A stretch of DNA of 37,711 nucleotides from Cytophagales bacterium CG12_big_fil_rev_8_21_14_0_65_40_12 (GCA_002786855.1 PCUU01000090.1:1-37711), one strand, 5' to 3'. Shown: positions 1 through 9,102, numbered from the stretch's first letter. Numbers and translations: made by a program. Notes: generated by a model not told the origin, from the letters alone.

Positions 1-1068
1 GGAATCTTAACCATTAATGAAAAATGGCAGAAATATGGTTTTGAAGTTGGTTTTGAAACCCAAGACTACCTGAGCAAAAAATTCCCATCGCTCATATCTA
101 ACATTAAAATCAACGGAGCACTTTGTCCAAATGCAAGTCTAGTTGAAGCCATTAAGTCTTTGAACCGTGATGAGCAACTTACAGCAGGCGAAACGGTTTT
201 AGCAATCAATGGCAGCGCAACAAAGTCCATTAATTTTCATGGAGAATTTAGAATGATTCATCAACCTTGGGAGATTTTTCAATACAACAGAGAGCAAATC
301 GAGGCTGATTTTAAATTGATTACTGCTGGCAGAAAATCACAACCGATTACCGATCCGCATACCATTGTTTATGGTGAGAAAAATATTTTTCTTGAGGAAG
401 GCGCAAGCATAAAAGCCGCCATTATCAATGCCGAACATGGGCCAGTGTATATCGGCAAAAATGCCCAAATACACGAAGGAGCCATCATTCACGGTGCTTT
501 TGCTTTGTGCGAAAGTGCTCACGTGAATATGGGCGCAAAAATCAAAGGAGATAGCACCGTTGGGCCATTTTCTAAAGTAGGGGGAGAAGTGAGCAATGCC
601 GTAATCTTTGGTTATTCAAACAAAGGCCATGATGGCTTTTTAGGAAACTCGGTTATCGGTGAATGGTGCAACTTAGGAGCAGATACCAATACCTCGAACC
701 TCAAAAACAACTATGCACACGTAAAACTGTGGCATTATGGCACCCAGCGCTTCGCCCAAACAGGGCTTCAATTTTGTGGCTTGATGATGGGCGATCACGC
801 AAAATGCGGTATCAATACGATGTTCAATACGGGTACGGTGGTGGGTGTTGGTGCCAATGTTTTTGGCGCAGGCTTCCCTAAGAATTTCGTCCCCTCCTTC
901 TCATGGGGGGGTGCTTCTGGCCTAATCACATTTCAAGTCAAGAAATTTTACGAAGTGGCCGATGCAGTCATGAAAAGAAGAGGCATCGAATTTTCAGAGA
1001 TTGAAAAAGAAATTATAGACAAAGTATTTGAATTGACGGCTCAATACAGAACTTGGGAAAAAGCTTAA
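1..1068 (+). CDS. GlmU-like sugar nucleotidyltransferase (5' truncated by window)
   Basis: The reading frame is open from base 1, so the gene begins upstream of the window; the TTG at 160 is an internal leucine and not the start. The visible part is the C-terminal left-handed beta-helix half: repeated hexapeptide-like stretches (for example GPVYIGKNAQIHEGAIIHGA and the VGVGANVFGAG area) typical of GlmU-type acyl/nucleotidyltransferases. In Bacteroidota, GlmU-family proteins of about 390 residues combine a nucleotidyltransferase domain with this helix; the catalytic N-terminal domain is mostly outside the window, so the substrate (probably a sugar 1-phosphate for UDP- or dTDP-sugar synthesis) cannot be named. 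The stop lies 2 nt before the next gene, which suggests co-transcription. Family is clear, exact reaction is inference. Confidence 0.85.
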   Translation, partial: GILTINEKWQKYGFEVGFETQDYLSKKFPSLISNIKINGALCPNASLVEAIKSLNRDEQLTAGETVLAINGSATKSINFHGEFRMIHQPWEIFQYNREQIEADFKLITAGRKSQPITDPHTIVYGEKNIFLEEGASIKAAIINAEHGPVYIGKNAQIHEGAIIHGAFALCESAHVNMGAKIKGDSTVGPFSKVGGEVSNAVIFGYSNKGHDGFLGNSVIGEWCNLGADTNTSNLKNNYAHVKLWHYGTQRFAQTGLQFCGLMMGDHAKCGINTMFNTGTVVGVGANVFGAGFPKNFVPSFSWGGASGLITFQVKKFYEVADAVMKRRGIEFSEIEKEIIDKVFELTAQYRTWEKA

Positions 1069-1070
1069 CT

Positions 1071-2195
1071 ATGCGTTTTCAGGATATTATTGGTTTAGAA
1101 GAGGTAAAGCGAAAGCTGATTGAAGCCGTCAATGCAGATCATGTTGCGCATGCCCAGCTCTTTTTAGGTGCAGAGGGCTCCGCTAACTTGGCCATGGCCT
1201 TGGCTTTTGCCAATTTCTTGAACTGCGAAAATCGTCAAAAAGACGATGCCTGTGGGCTTTGTGCCTCTTGCACCAAAAATGCCAAGTACATTCATCCCGA
1301 TTTACACTTTGTTTTCCCGACAGCAGCAACGCTAAAAATCAAAAGAGAAGATGCTACGAGCGAGAAGTTTCTCAAAGAATGGCGCGATTACCTTATCAAA
1401 ACGCCTTATGGCAACTTATCCGATTGGAGCTTCCATTTTGGATGGGAGAACAAGCAATTGCTTATTCCCAGGCAAGAAAGCCGTAATATCATTACCAATC
1501 TTTCTTTAAAGGCCTTTGAAGGTAAATTTAAAATCATGCTCATTTGGCTGCCCGAGCTAATGAATGGCAATGCCGCCAACGGAATTCTGAAAGTACTAGA
1601 AGAGCCACCTGCAAAAACCATTTTCCTAATGGTTTCGAACGATGAAAACAAGCTCTTGACCACCATTAGGTCCAGGGTTCAGTTGTTAAAAATCCCGTCT
1701 TTTTCTGACGAAAACATACAGCATAAATTGAAAGAAGAGGGTTTGGATGAAGCCAAAACACAAGAAATTGCCTATTTAGCAGAAGGCAATATGCGCGAGG
1801 CGCTGAATCTGGCCACAGGTGGTCAAAACCTAGGCAGCGATCAATTCAAACAATGGATGCGTTTCTGCTTTACTTTCGATTTTCAGGCTTTAGTAAAAAT
1901 GGCCGATGAGTTTCAAAGCGGAGGAAAGGAATTCCAAAAAGCACTGCTCAACAGTGGAAATAAAGTAATGAGAGATACACTGATCCATCAATACGGCATT
2001 GAAAAGCTGGAGCGAATTCCCGAAGTCGAAAAAGGCTTTGTAGCGAACTTCAGCAAGGTTTTTTCGCCCGAAAAAATTGCTGAAGTGGTTCCTAAAATAG
2101 AGGAAGCCAATTACCACATCGAACGCAATGCCAACCCTAAAATCCTCTTTCTTGATTTATCTATCGCGATTGCGCAAATTGCACGGTCTAAGTAG
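1071..2195 (+). CDS. holB: DNA polymerase III delta-prime subunit (clamp-loader protein)
   Basis: 374 residues from ATG 1071; an upstream TTG at 1053 is in frame but lies inside the previous gene. The protein has the AAA+ clamp-loader layout: an N-terminal part beginning MRFQDIIGLEEVKRKL, then a degenerate P-loop (GAEGSANLAMA, no GKT), which fits delta-prime, a non-hydrolysing subunit. A four-cysteine zinc module follows (NC...ACGLCASC, near residues 51-67). The loop TTIRSRVQ corresponds to the SRC motif that carries the arginine finger, with Val in place of Cys. NGILKVLEEPP is the usual conserved segment before it. The protein would sit in the replisome clamp loader with DnaX and HolA and help load the beta clamp. 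It follows the GlmU-like gene by 2 nt. Confidence 0.88.
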   Translation: MRFQDIIGLEEVKRKLIEAVNADHVAHAQLFLGAEGSANLAMALAFANFLNCENRQKDDACGLCASCTKNAKYIHPDLHFVFPTAATLKIKREDATSEKFLKEWRDYLIKTPYGNLSDWSFHFGWENKQLLIPRQESRNIITNLSLKAFEGKFKIMLIWLPELMNGNAANGILKVLEEPPAKTIFLMVSNDENKLLTTIRSRVQLLKIPSFSDENIQHKLKEEGLDEAKTQEIAYLAEGNMREALNLATGGQNLGSDQFKQWMRFCFTFDFQALVKMADEFQSGGKEFQKALLNSGNKVMRDTLIHQYGIEKLERIPEVEKGFVANFSKVFSPEKIAEVVPKIEEANYHIERNANPKILFLDLSIAIAQIARSK

Positions 2196-2269
2196 ACCGA
2201 ATTGGAAAGAACGTTTCATGGTTTTCAGAGCGACTTGAAGTCAACTCCGAATTGAAATGATAAACTGAC

Positions 2270-2318
2270 GATATACGATTTTAGATTTTCGTAAATCGAA
2301 ATTCATAAATCGTACCAC
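2270..2318. repeat. Degenerate 7-base-periodic tract
   Basis: Read in steps of seven from 2270, the sequence gives seven units; six start with G and the family resembles GATTTTC or GTAAATC. The same tract contains nested inverted repeats: TACGATTT (2274-2281) against AAATCGTA (2307-2314), and inside it GATTT (2284-2288) against AAATC (2293-2297). It lies between holB and the RimB-like gene. No coding signal is visible. The consensus differs from the two heptad tracts at 20.3 and 35.6 kb. Confidence 0.55.
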
Positions 2319-2388
2319 AGGATTTTAGAAACTTAAGTAAACTGAATTAAAGCCCATAGTTTTAACTCTTTTTGTTACCAAAAAATAG

Positions 2389-2862
2389 ATGTCGAAACCA
2401 CTTCAATTAATAGGCCGGCAAGAGTTTATCAATTTGCCCGAATTCGGACTTAAGGCCGTAGAGGCAAAAATTGATACGGGTGCTTATACGTCTGCGATCA
2501 ATTGCTCCAAAGTAAAGTTGACCAAAGTGAATGGGGTGCCCACGCTTACCTTTCAATTATCGGGGATTAAAATTCACGAAAAGAAGGCTCGGAAATTTTC
2601 AACTACTACCTTTAAGAAAAAGAAAATCCGAAGCTCAAATGGCAATATCGAAGAGCGGTATATCGTGATGACCACTGCTGTGGTTTTTAGAAGAAGAATT
2701 AAAACTGAATTCTCACTTTCCGACCGAAGTAAAATGAAATTCCCTATCTTAATAGGGCGTAAATTATTGAAAAATAGATTTATAGTTGACGTAAGCAAAA
2801 AGAACCTTTCTTTAAATACAGACCCGAAAAAGTCGGTCGAAGAAATAATCCCTAAGCACTAG
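2389..2862 (+). CDS. RimB-like retropepsin-type protease (ATP-dependent zinc protease family)
   Basis: 157 residues, strongly basic in the middle (KKKK, RRR). The N-terminal motif [12 protein letters not shown] (D29-T-G) is the aspartic-protease-like signature of the family once named ATP-dependent zinc protease (Pfam Zn_protease), and the C-terminal [19 protein letters not shown] matches its second conserved block. In Pseudomonas a member called RimB is reported to act with RimK, which adds glutamates to ribosomal protein S6, and to trim the added residues. Here it is 71 nt upstream of rimK, which supports the same pairing. No signal peptide, so cytoplasmic. Family assignment is firm; the exact substrate is inference. 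RimA is not seen. Confidence 0.82.
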   Translation: MSKPLQLIGRQEFINLPEFGLKAVEAKIDTGAYTSAINCSKVKLTKVNGVPTLTFQLSGIKIHEKKARKFSTTTFKKKKIRSSNGNIEERYIVMTTAVVFRRRIKTEFSLSDRSKMKFPILIGRKLLKNRFIVDVSKKNLSLNTDPKKSVEEIIPKH

Positions 2863-2933
2863 GCTATCATACACAAAGCACTGATCGAAATAAAGAACAG
2901 GTCGAAAGGTCTAAAAAACAAAAATCGAAACAC

Positions 2934-3839
2934 ATGAAAATTGCCGTACTATCAAGAAACTCAACCCTGTACAGCACCAAGCGATTGGTGGAGTCGATCA
3001 AAAGTAGAGGGCACGAGGCCGTAGTCTTAGATCATCTTTTATGTGATTTGATCATTGAGGCGTCTGGCCCAGCGGTTTATTACAAAGGCGAAAAAGTCGA
3101 GGACATTGATGCCGTAATTCCTAGAATTGGCGCCTCTGTTACCTTTTATGGTACTGCGGTAGTTCGCCAGTTCGAAATGATGGGTGTTTTTAGCGCAACC
3201 GAATCCCAAGCGATTGTTCGCTCTAGGGACAAACTGCGTTCTATGCAAATTCTTTCTGGAGCAAATTTACCCATGCCCAGAACAGCCTTCACCAATTATT
3301 CTAAAGAAGAAAAATCACTTATCGAACATGTGGGCGGTGCTCCCGTAATCATCAAATTATTAGAAGGAACACAAGGATTGGGTGTTGTTTTGGCAGAAAC
3401 CAGAAAAGCCGCTCAATCTGTGGTTGAAGCTTTTCACGGACTCAAAGCGCGTATTATTGTGCAAGAATTCATCAAAGAAGCCAAAGCCACCGACATGCGA
3501 ATTTTTATTGTGGATGGAAAAGTAGTGGGCGCTATGAGGCGCACTGGTATGGAAGGTGAGTTCCGTTCCAACCTCCACAGAGGTGGTTCGGCAGAGGTTA
3601 TCAAATTGACAAGGATCGAAAAATCTGTTGCGATAAAAGCCGCTGCGGCCTTAGGCTTGTCCGTAGCAGGCGTGGATATGTTGCCTTCATCCAGAGGTCC
3701 ATTAGTTTTGGAAGTCAATTCTTCTCCAGGTTTAGAAGGCATAGAAAAAGCCACTGGAGTTGATATCGCTGGCAAGATTGTAGAATATATCGAGCGCAAC
3801 CAGCCTAAAAAAAGAAACACGGCTAAAATAAATGCCTGA
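2934..3839 (+). CDS. rimK: RimK-type ATP-grasp alpha-L-glutamate ligase
   Basis: 301 residues, normal RimK length. The N-terminus [18 protein letters not shown] and the early block [15 protein letters not shown] are typical. The ATP-grasp fold follows: [13 protein letters not shown] (lysine and glycine-rich loop near residues 140-150), [23 protein letters not shown], and the metal-binding end [15 protein letters not shown]. RimK adds glutamate residues to the C-terminus of ribosomal protein S6, or in relatives makes other peptide or amide bonds. It sits just after the RimB-like protease. Its stop overlaps the hemC start by one base (TGATG), so hemC is probably translationally coupled. Confidence 0.9.
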   Translation: MKIAVLSRNSTLYSTKRLVESIKSRGHEAVVLDHLLCDLIIEASGPAVYYKGEKVEDIDAVIPRIGASVTFYGTAVVRQFEMMGVFSATESQAIVRSRDKLRSMQILSGANLPMPRTAFTNYSKEEKSLIEHVGGAPVIIKLLEGTQGLGVVLAETRKAAQSVVEAFHGLKARIIVQEFIKEAKATDMRIFIVDGKVVGAMRRTGMEGEFRSNLHRGGSAEVIKLTRIEKSVAIKAAAALGLSVAGVDMLPSSRGPLVLEVNSSPGLEGIEKATGVDIAGKIVEYIERNQPKKRNTAKINA

Positions 3840-4765
3840 TGAAAATTAGAATTGGAACAAGGGGAAGCCAATTGGCCCTTTGGCAAGCTTATTTTGTAGA
3901 AGAAAAACTGAAAGCCGCTGGAGCGGAAACAGAAATAATTACCATAGAAACTAAAGGAGATAAAATTCTGGACGTTTCTATTGCCAAAATAGGCAGCAAA
4001 GGGGTTTTTACCGAAGAAATCGAAGAACAGCTGGCCAATGGCAGCATTGATATCGCAGTTCATAGCGCTAAAGACATGCAGTCTTCGCTTCCAGCCGACT
4101 TTGAATTGATTTCTTTTTCGGAAAGGGAATTGGCCAATGACGTATTGGTGAGCACTAACCAAAATATATCACTAAACGATAAGGATTTAGTGGTAGGCAC
4201 CTCTTCTACCCGAAGAATTGCCACCCTCAAACATTTCTATCCGCATATTAAAACCGTACCCGTTCGGGGCAATCTTCAAACCCGAATCAGAAAAATGGAA
4301 GAAGGCGATTGCCAAGCCTTGCTACTTGCCTTTGCTGGTGTGCATCGCATGGGCTACGAACCTATGATTGCCGAATACTTGAGCTTTGACGAATTTACTC
4401 CCGCTGTGGGCCAAGGTTCGGTAGCAATCGAAGTGCATACCACTTTACCTGCTGAAAAAAAACATTTGGTCCGCCAAGCCCTGAACCACCCACCTACGGA
4501 AACCTGTCTTTTGGCCGAAAGAGCATTTCTTAAAACAATGGATGGCGGATGTTCAATACCCGTTTTCGGGATGGCAACTTTGAAAGATCAAGAAATTACG
4601 CTTACTGGTGGCATTATGAGCCTGGATGGCCAAAAAATCATTAAAAGGATGGTAAAAGGCCCTGAACATTCGGCCGAGGCTTTGGGTAAAAAACTTGCTG
4701 AGGAAGTATTATCTTCGGGAGGAAAAGAAATACTAGCTTCTATAAAATCAGAATTATCTAACTAA
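3839..4765 (+). CDS. hemC: Porphobilinogen deaminase (hydroxymethylbilane synthase)
   Basis: 308 residues. It joins four porphobilinogen molecules into hydroxymethylbilane in tetrapyrrole synthesis, using a dipyrromethane cofactor bound to a cysteine. That cysteine is seen in TMDGGCSIPV (near residue 239). Other hallmarks: IRIGTRGSQLALWQA at the N-terminus, HSAKDM, GTSSTRR and VRGNLQTRIRK (substrate-binding arginines). The start overlaps the rimK stop by one base and the next gene begins directly after the stop, so it lies in a tight operon. hemE of the same pathway is on the other strand at 21.7 kb. Confidence 0.96.
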   Translation: MKIRIGTRGSQLALWQAYFVEEKLKAAGAETEIITIETKGDKILDVSIAKIGSKGVFTEEIEEQLANGSIDIAVHSAKDMQSSLPADFELISFSERELANDVLVSTNQNISLNDKDLVVGTSSTRRIATLKHFYPHIKTVPVRGNLQTRIRKMEEGDCQALLLAFAGVHRMGYEPMIAEYLSFDEFTPAVGQGSVAIEVHTTLPAEKKHLVRQALNHPPTETCLLAERAFLKTMDGGCSIPVFGMATLKDQEITLTGGIMSLDGQKIIKRMVKGPEHSAEALGKKLAEEVLSSGGKEILASIKSELSN

Positions 4766-5659
4766 ATGAAAAAGCACATTCAACTAGCATTCATCGCCCT
4801 ATTCATTTTCGCACTAGCCTCTTGTGGAGGATCGGAAAACAAAACAGAAACTAAATCCGAGGCCGCCTTGGTCGGAAACGATTACCTGGTGACCATTAAA
4901 ACCGATATGGGCGAAATGAAGGCCATTTTGTTTGATAAAACACCATTGCACAAAGAGAATTTCATCAAGCTCGTCAATGAAGGGTTTTACGATAGCCTCC
5001 TTTTCCACAGGGTAATTCAAGGCTTTATGATTCAAGGTGGTGACCCAAATTCCAAAGCAGCTGGCCCTCAAGACCGCCTCGGAAATGGTGGCCCTGGCTA
5101 TACAATTCCTGCAGAATTTGATACTTCACTCTTCCACAAAAAAGGTGCATTATCAGCTGCTAGATTGGGGGATCAAGTCAACCCAGAAAGAGCATCTAGC
5201 GGAAGTCAGTTTTATATAGTGCAAGGGCAGGTTGTGCCTCAAGCAACTACCCAACTGAATATGCAAGCGCTTTCTCAATGTGTTACTGATTTAAGAAGAA
5301 ATGACCCGGATAACCCTTTAAATAAACAATTAGAAGATGCTTTTAATGAAGGTGGAGACGAAATGTTTAGGGCGAAAGCGATGGAATTAGCAGAAGAATT
5401 GAGCAAAGCTACGGGGAACAAATTGAGAATGTCGGCTAAGGAAGTGGAGGTATACACAACCATAGGTGGAACCCCATTCTTAGATGGTGCTTACACGGTT
5501 TTCGGGCAAGTAATTCAAGGATTAGAAGTACTCGATCAAATTGCAGCAGTACAAACTGCGCCCGGAGATCGCCCAATCTCAGATGTCAGAATGTTTGTTT
5601 CAGTCGAAGAAATGCCCAAGGCAGAAATTGCCAAAAAATACGGATACACTTATCAGTAA
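4766..5659 (+). CDS. Cyclophilin-type peptidyl-prolyl isomerase lipoprotein 1
   Basis: 297 residues. An N-terminal signal peptide ends in a lipobox (FALASC, Cys20), so the protein should be lipid-anchored in the envelope. The cyclophilin domain follows: GEMKAILFDKTPLHKENF, FHRVIQGFMIQGGDP (catalytic Arg and Phe), GALSAARL and SSGSQFYIVQG. The core is interrupted after QFYIVQG by an insert of about 70 residues before TIGGTPFLDGAYTVFGQV closes the fold. The Trp that binds cyclosporin in human CypA is Phe here (TPFLDG). It has no gap to hemC and is followed 6 nt later by a paralogue. Role: envelope protein folding. Confidence 0.92.
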   Translation: MKKHIQLAFIALFIFALASCGGSENKTETKSEAALVGNDYLVTIKTDMGEMKAILFDKTPLHKENFIKLVNEGFYDSLLFHRVIQGFMIQGGDPNSKAAGPQDRLGNGGPGYTIPAEFDTSLFHKKGALSAARLGDQVNPERASSGSQFYIVQGQVVPQATTQLNMQALSQCVTDLRRNDPDNPLNKQLEDAFNEGGDEMFRAKAMELAEELSKATGNKLRMSAKEVEVYTTIGGTPFLDGAYTVFGQVIQGLEVLDQIAAVQTAPGDRPISDVRMFVSVEEMPKAEIAKKYGYTYQ

Positions 5660-5665
5660 ATTATT

Positions 5666-6556
5666 ATGAAAAAAACGCTCCATCTCTTAACAGCTGCCAT
5701 TGCTTGCTGCCTCGTTTCTTGCCAAGCACCCGAAATGGATGAAGTAATTGTGATTTCAACCCCTTATGGCGAAATGAAGGCTATTCTATTCGATGACACG
5801 CCTCTGCATAAAGCCAACTTTTTGGAACTTACAAAAGCAGGGAAATACGATTCGGTGCTTTTTCATCGGGTGATCGAAAACTTCATGATTCAAACCGGAG
5901 ATTTATCTACTGGCCAACAAGAAAAAGATGCGGATTATAGAATTGATGCCGAGTTTCTGCCAGAAAAATACTTTCATAAAAAGGGAGCTTTAGCCGCGGC
6001 AAGAATGGGCGATGCCCAGAATCCCATGAAACAATCCAGTGGATCGCAATTCTACATTGTGCAAGGTGAGGTTTATGATTTGGATGGACTGGAAGTGAGA
6101 CGAGTAAGACGCGATTTTTTACGATTGAATGGGTTTTTCGAAAGAATGCGCAAAATGGACAAATACGTAGAGCTGAATGAAAAGTACAACTACCATGTGA
6201 ATCTTGCCCAAGAAGACAGCACTTATGATTTCGCAGCAGCACAACAAGGCTTAGTTTTCGCTTCGCGCGAACTCATAGAAAAAGAATTTGGCCCGCAAAC
6301 TGACCCTGGTTTCTCAGAAGAACAAGTTGAAATTTATACGACTATTGGTGGAACACCACATTTAGACGGTGAGTACACCATTTTTGGCCAAGTAGTAGAA
6401 GGCTTGGAAGTGGTTGATAAAATTGCGGCAGTGGAGACCAATCAAAGAGATCGCCCACTAGAAGAAGTAAGAATGAAGGTTTCGGTGGTAGAAATGCCCA
6501 AGTCTGAAATCACCAAAAAGTACGGAATAGAATATCCAAAAAAGGCGGATCAATGA
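5666..6556 (+). CDS. Cyclophilin-type peptidyl-prolyl isomerase lipoprotein 2
   Basis: 296 residues, paralogue of the preceding gene and probably a tandem duplicate. Signal peptide with lipobox CLVSC (Cys19). Cyclophilin blocks GEMKAILFDDTPLHKANF, FHRVIENFMIQTGD, GALAAARMGDAQNP and SSGSQFYIVQG are clear. It has an insert at the same point as its paralogue (about residues 135-215), but the insert sequences look unrelated: this one is rich in charged residues and tyrosine. The closing block TIGGTPHLDGEYTIFGQV has His at the CypA Trp position. The last four bases overlap the start of the RmlD-like gene (ATGA), pointing to coupling. Confidence 0.92.
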   Translation: MKKTLHLLTAAIACCLVSCQAPEMDEVIVISTPYGEMKAILFDDTPLHKANFLELTKAGKYDSVLFHRVIENFMIQTGDLSTGQQEKDADYRIDAEFLPEKYFHKKGALAAARMGDAQNPMKQSSGSQFYIVQGEVYDLDGLEVRRVRRDFLRLNGFFERMRKMDKYVELNEKYNYHVNLAQEDSTYDFAAAQQGLVFASRELIEKEFGPQTDPGFSEEQVEIYTTIGGTPHLDGEYTIFGQVVEGLEVVDKIAAVETNQRDRPLEEVRMKVSVVEMPKSEITKKYGIEYPKKADQ

Positions 6557-7458
6557 AAATTCTTATCACAGGCGCCAACGGACTTTTAGGTCAAAAATTA
6601 GTCGCCTTAATCCTCAATCAAGGCAATCACGAGCTTGTAGCCACTGCACGCGGAGCAAATCGGCTACCTTTTGACCAGCAGAAATACACTTACACTCCGC
6701 TTGATATTACTGATCAAGCTCAGGTGAATGCAGTAATTGCTGAGCATCAACCTGATGTGGTAATTCATACTGCCGCCATGACCAACGTTGATCAATGTGA
6801 GTCAGAACGAGAAGGCTGTTGGGACTTAAATGTGAATGCGGTGCAATACATCGCAGAAGCTTGCGAGGCGAACAATGCTTTTTTACTCCATCTATCCACC
6901 GACTTTATCTTTGATGGTGAAGCTGGCCCTTATGACGAGGAAGCCCAGGCCAACCCAATCAGCTACTATGGAGAAAGCAAGTTGGCAGCCGAGCACATCA
7001 TTGCTAAAAGTAAATTAGATTGGGCAATTGCCAGAACCGTTTTGGTCTATGGAATTGCGCATGATATGAGCCGCACCAATATCGTGCTTTGGGTGAAAAA
7101 GAGTTTGGAAGAAGGCAAAGAAATTAAAGTGGTGGACGATCAGTTGCGTAGCCCAACTTTGGCTGAAGACCTAGCGCAAGGCTGCCTATTAATTGCTGAA
7201 CAAAAGGCCAAAGGCATATTCAATATTTCTGGGAGCGACTTGCTTACACCCTATGAAATGGCAATCAAAACCGCCAAATTTTTCAACCTGAGTACCGCCA
7301 CGATGCAAAAAGCAGATAGCTCCACTTTTACACAACCTGCCAAAAGACCACCAAAAACAGGCCTGCTAATAGAAAAAGCCCGAAAATTTTTAGGCTACGA
7401 GCCTCATAGTTTTGATGAAGGCATAGCCATTATTGCTCAACAAACGGCTAGCAATTGA
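6553..7458 (+). CDS. RmlD-like NAD(P)-dependent sugar reductase (extended SDR)
   Basis: 301 residues. It opens with the Rossmann motif MKILITGANGLLGQKL (GxxGxxG) and has HTAAMTNVDQCE, the STDFIFDG block and the catalytic Tyr-Lys pair in SYYGESKLAAE. This arrangement is that of dTDP-4-dehydrorhamnose reductases and close relatives, which reduce a nucleotide 4-keto sugar. No rmlA, rmlB or rmlC neighbours are present, so dTDP-rhamnose synthesis is not proven; a generic sugar-nucleotide reductase or a methionine adenosyltransferase beta-like role is possible. It overlaps the upstream cyclophilin gene by 4 nt and converges on the MetS-like gene with one base between stops. Confidence 0.82.
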   Translation: MKILITGANGLLGQKLVALILNQGNHELVATARGANRLPFDQQKYTYTPLDITDQAQVNAVIAEHQPDVVIHTAAMTNVDQCESEREGCWDLNVNAVQYIAEACEANNAFLLHLSTDFIFDGEAGPYDEEAQANPISYYGESKLAAEHIIAKSKLDWAIARTVLVYGIAHDMSRTNIVLWVKKSLEEGKEIKVVDDQLRSPTLAEDLAQGCLLIAEQKAKGIFNISGSDLLTPYEMAIKTAKFFNLSTATMQKADSSTFTQPAKRPPKTGLLIEKARKFLGYEPHSFDEGIAIIAQQTASN

Positions 7459-7459
7459 T

Positions 7460-7591
7460 CTAATCCTTTACTTCTGTCCCCGCATCTGATTTATCTTTAT
7501 CTGATTTAAGCGCGATCATCAAAAAGGTGAAAAAACCTCCGAAGGTGATCGTTAAACATATGATCATTCCTATTACTGCTGCCTGACTCAT
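7460..7591 (-). CDS. MetS-like small subunit of the adjacent NSS transporter
   Basis: A 43-residue ORF. ATG 7591-7589 overlaps the TGA stop of the NSS gene (ATGA, 7588-7591), so translation is likely coupled. The protein starts MSQAAVIGMIICLTITFGG, one hydrophobic helix of about 23 residues, then a charged tail rich in Lys and Asp. This is the plan of the methionine/alanine-import NSS small subunit (MetS type), which is encoded directly after the large subunit and is needed for transport by MetP in Corynebacterium. Position, size and the hydrophobic-then-charged layout support the call; sequence similarity is judged by eye only. Confidence 0.75.
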   Translation of the reverse strand: MSQAAVIGMIICLTITFGGFFTFLMIALKSDKDKSDAGTEVKD

Positions 7592-9102
7592 TTTTTTACG
7601 AATTTTTTGTAGACCCATCCATTAAATACAATTGCGATAATGAGGGCAATTCCCCACTGCGTAACAATCGTAGCATTACTAAACTTGTCGATAACATTCC
7701 AATTACCATTTTCATCGAACCACGGATAATCGCTATAGCCCTGATCCATCCACCAGTACACCAAGAAAAGTCCAGCAAAAAAGATGAAGTAGATCATACC
7801 AGCAAAGTATTTGGAAGAGACTTTAAAGTCAGAATTCTCATCAATGAACTCTCGTTTGAATTTAGCTGGCCCATATCTCATTATGAGGAAGGATATGAAA
7901 ATTCCACTCACCAATAAGCCTACACCCCAAACCCAATCTTGATTTTCGAATATATCGAGGTTCCAAGCCGAAGGCAGCCCAATAATAATACAAGCTGCAC
8001 CAGTTATTATCGCTGCTCGTTTTTTAGAAACATTATAATCAGTCAAGTTTCGAATGATCAATTGCATCATAGGCAAAATGGAACTGAAAGCAGCCATGGC
8101 AAAGGCACCAAAGAATAGCCACGAGAGGAATGGACCACCCGTCATTCTTGCAAAGAGCTGCGGAAGTATTGTAAATACTAAGGCGGTATTACCTCCATGT
8201 AAGAAGTCTATGGCTTCGGTAGATGTCGCAGCCATAGCGAATACTGCTGGTAAAATTGCCATAGCTGCCAAAAGGGCTGCCGAGTTATTACCAAAGGCAC
8301 CTAAAAATGTATTCAGTGTAACGTCTTCCTTCTTTCTTGAAAATGAACCAATCGTAATCATCAAGCCCCAACCCGCACCTGTACTCCAAGCAGAATCTGT
8401 AATGGCCTCAATCCAAATAGTAGGGTCTTTGAAAAGTTCTACATCTATGGTGAAAAGGTATTCAAGGCCTTCAATCCCGCCTGGCATTTGAATGGCAAAA
8501 GCTGCAACTACCATAAGTAGAATAAAAAGAGTAGGTATCAATATTTTATTCACCTTCTCAAGCCCTTGCTTGATTCCCTTCCCCAAAACCCATATGGCTA
8601 TAGTAATTGTGAATATGTAACAAAGCACAGCTTGCCAGCTAGAATTAGATAGACTGGCCCAGAAGCTATCCATGAAGTTTACATTTGGATCTGCGAACTT
8701 TTGATTCATGGCTCCAGAGCCAAAAATATAGTCTACTAAGTTCTGAGTATTGAGGATAAAGTACCTAAAAGACCAACCCGTTACGACCGAATAATAAAAG
8801 GCAATTCCCATGGTGACCAGTGTAACAAAGATCCCCATCCAATTGAATTTTTTCCCGCCTAGGCGGCCCAGAGCACCTAAAGTTCCTTTTCTGTAATATT
8901 TACCAATGGCCAATTCAGCCATCAGTAAGGGTATGGACCAAACAATGAGAAAGAACATCCATAAAATAATGAATGTACCCCCATACTCTCCAGCGATTCT
9001 CGGAAAGCGCCAGAGGTTTCCGGCACCAATGGCCATCCCTAAAGAAGCCAAAATTATTCCCCACCGATTACTAAATTCTTCTGGTTTTTCTTGCGTGCTC
9101 AA
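7588..9102 (-). CDS. Neurotransmitter:sodium symporter family transporter (large subunit)
   Basis: 504 residues, about 12 membrane segments. The N-terminus has the NSS signature SLGMAIGAGNLWRFPRIAG, whose unwound TM1 helix binds Na+ and substrate. The family imports amino acids with Na+; substrates cannot be read from sequence, but the downstream MetS-like subunit suggests small neutral amino acids such as methionine or alanine. The start is TTG 9102, because a TAA codon lies directly before it in frame and the next in-frame ATG is about 22 codons in and would cut TM1. Divergent from another NSS gene across 235 nt (9103-9337), in which I see no further gene. Confidence 0.9.
   Translation of the reverse strand: MSTQEKPEEFSNRWGIILASLGMAIGAGNLWRFPRIAGEYGGTFIILWMFFLIVWSIPLLMAELAIGKYYRKGTLGALGRLGGKKFNWMGIFVTLVTMGIAFYYSVVTGWSFRYFILNTQNLVDYIFGSGAMNQKFADPNVNFMDSFWASLSNSSWQAVLCYIFTITIAIWVLGKGIKQGLEKVNKILIPTLFILLMVVAAFAIQMPGGIEGLEYLFTIDVELFKDPTIWIEAITDSAWSTGAGWGLMITIGSFSRKKEDVTLNTFLGAFGNNSAALLAAMAILPAVFAMAATSTEAIDFLHGGNTALVFTILPQLFARMTGGPFLSWLFFGAFAMAAFSSILPMMQLIIRNLTDYNVSKKRAAIITGAACIIIGLPSAWNLDIFENQDWVWGVGLLVSGIFISFLIMRYGPAKFKREFIDENSDFKVSSKYFAGMIYFIFFAGLFLVYWWMDQGYSDYPWFDENGNWNVIDKFSNATIVTQWGIALIIAIVFNGWVYKKFVKK

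Noticed and set aside
3434..4162. Long antisense ORF (242 codons) over rimK and hemC
   Set aside because: It is covered by two well-supported genes on the other strand, and its composition (Phe, Asn, Ser rich, no motif) is that of a shadow frame.
8054..8491. Plus-strand ORF of 145 codons inside the NSS gene
   Set aside because: The minus-strand NSS protein is clear over the whole stretch; the plus frame has no domain.
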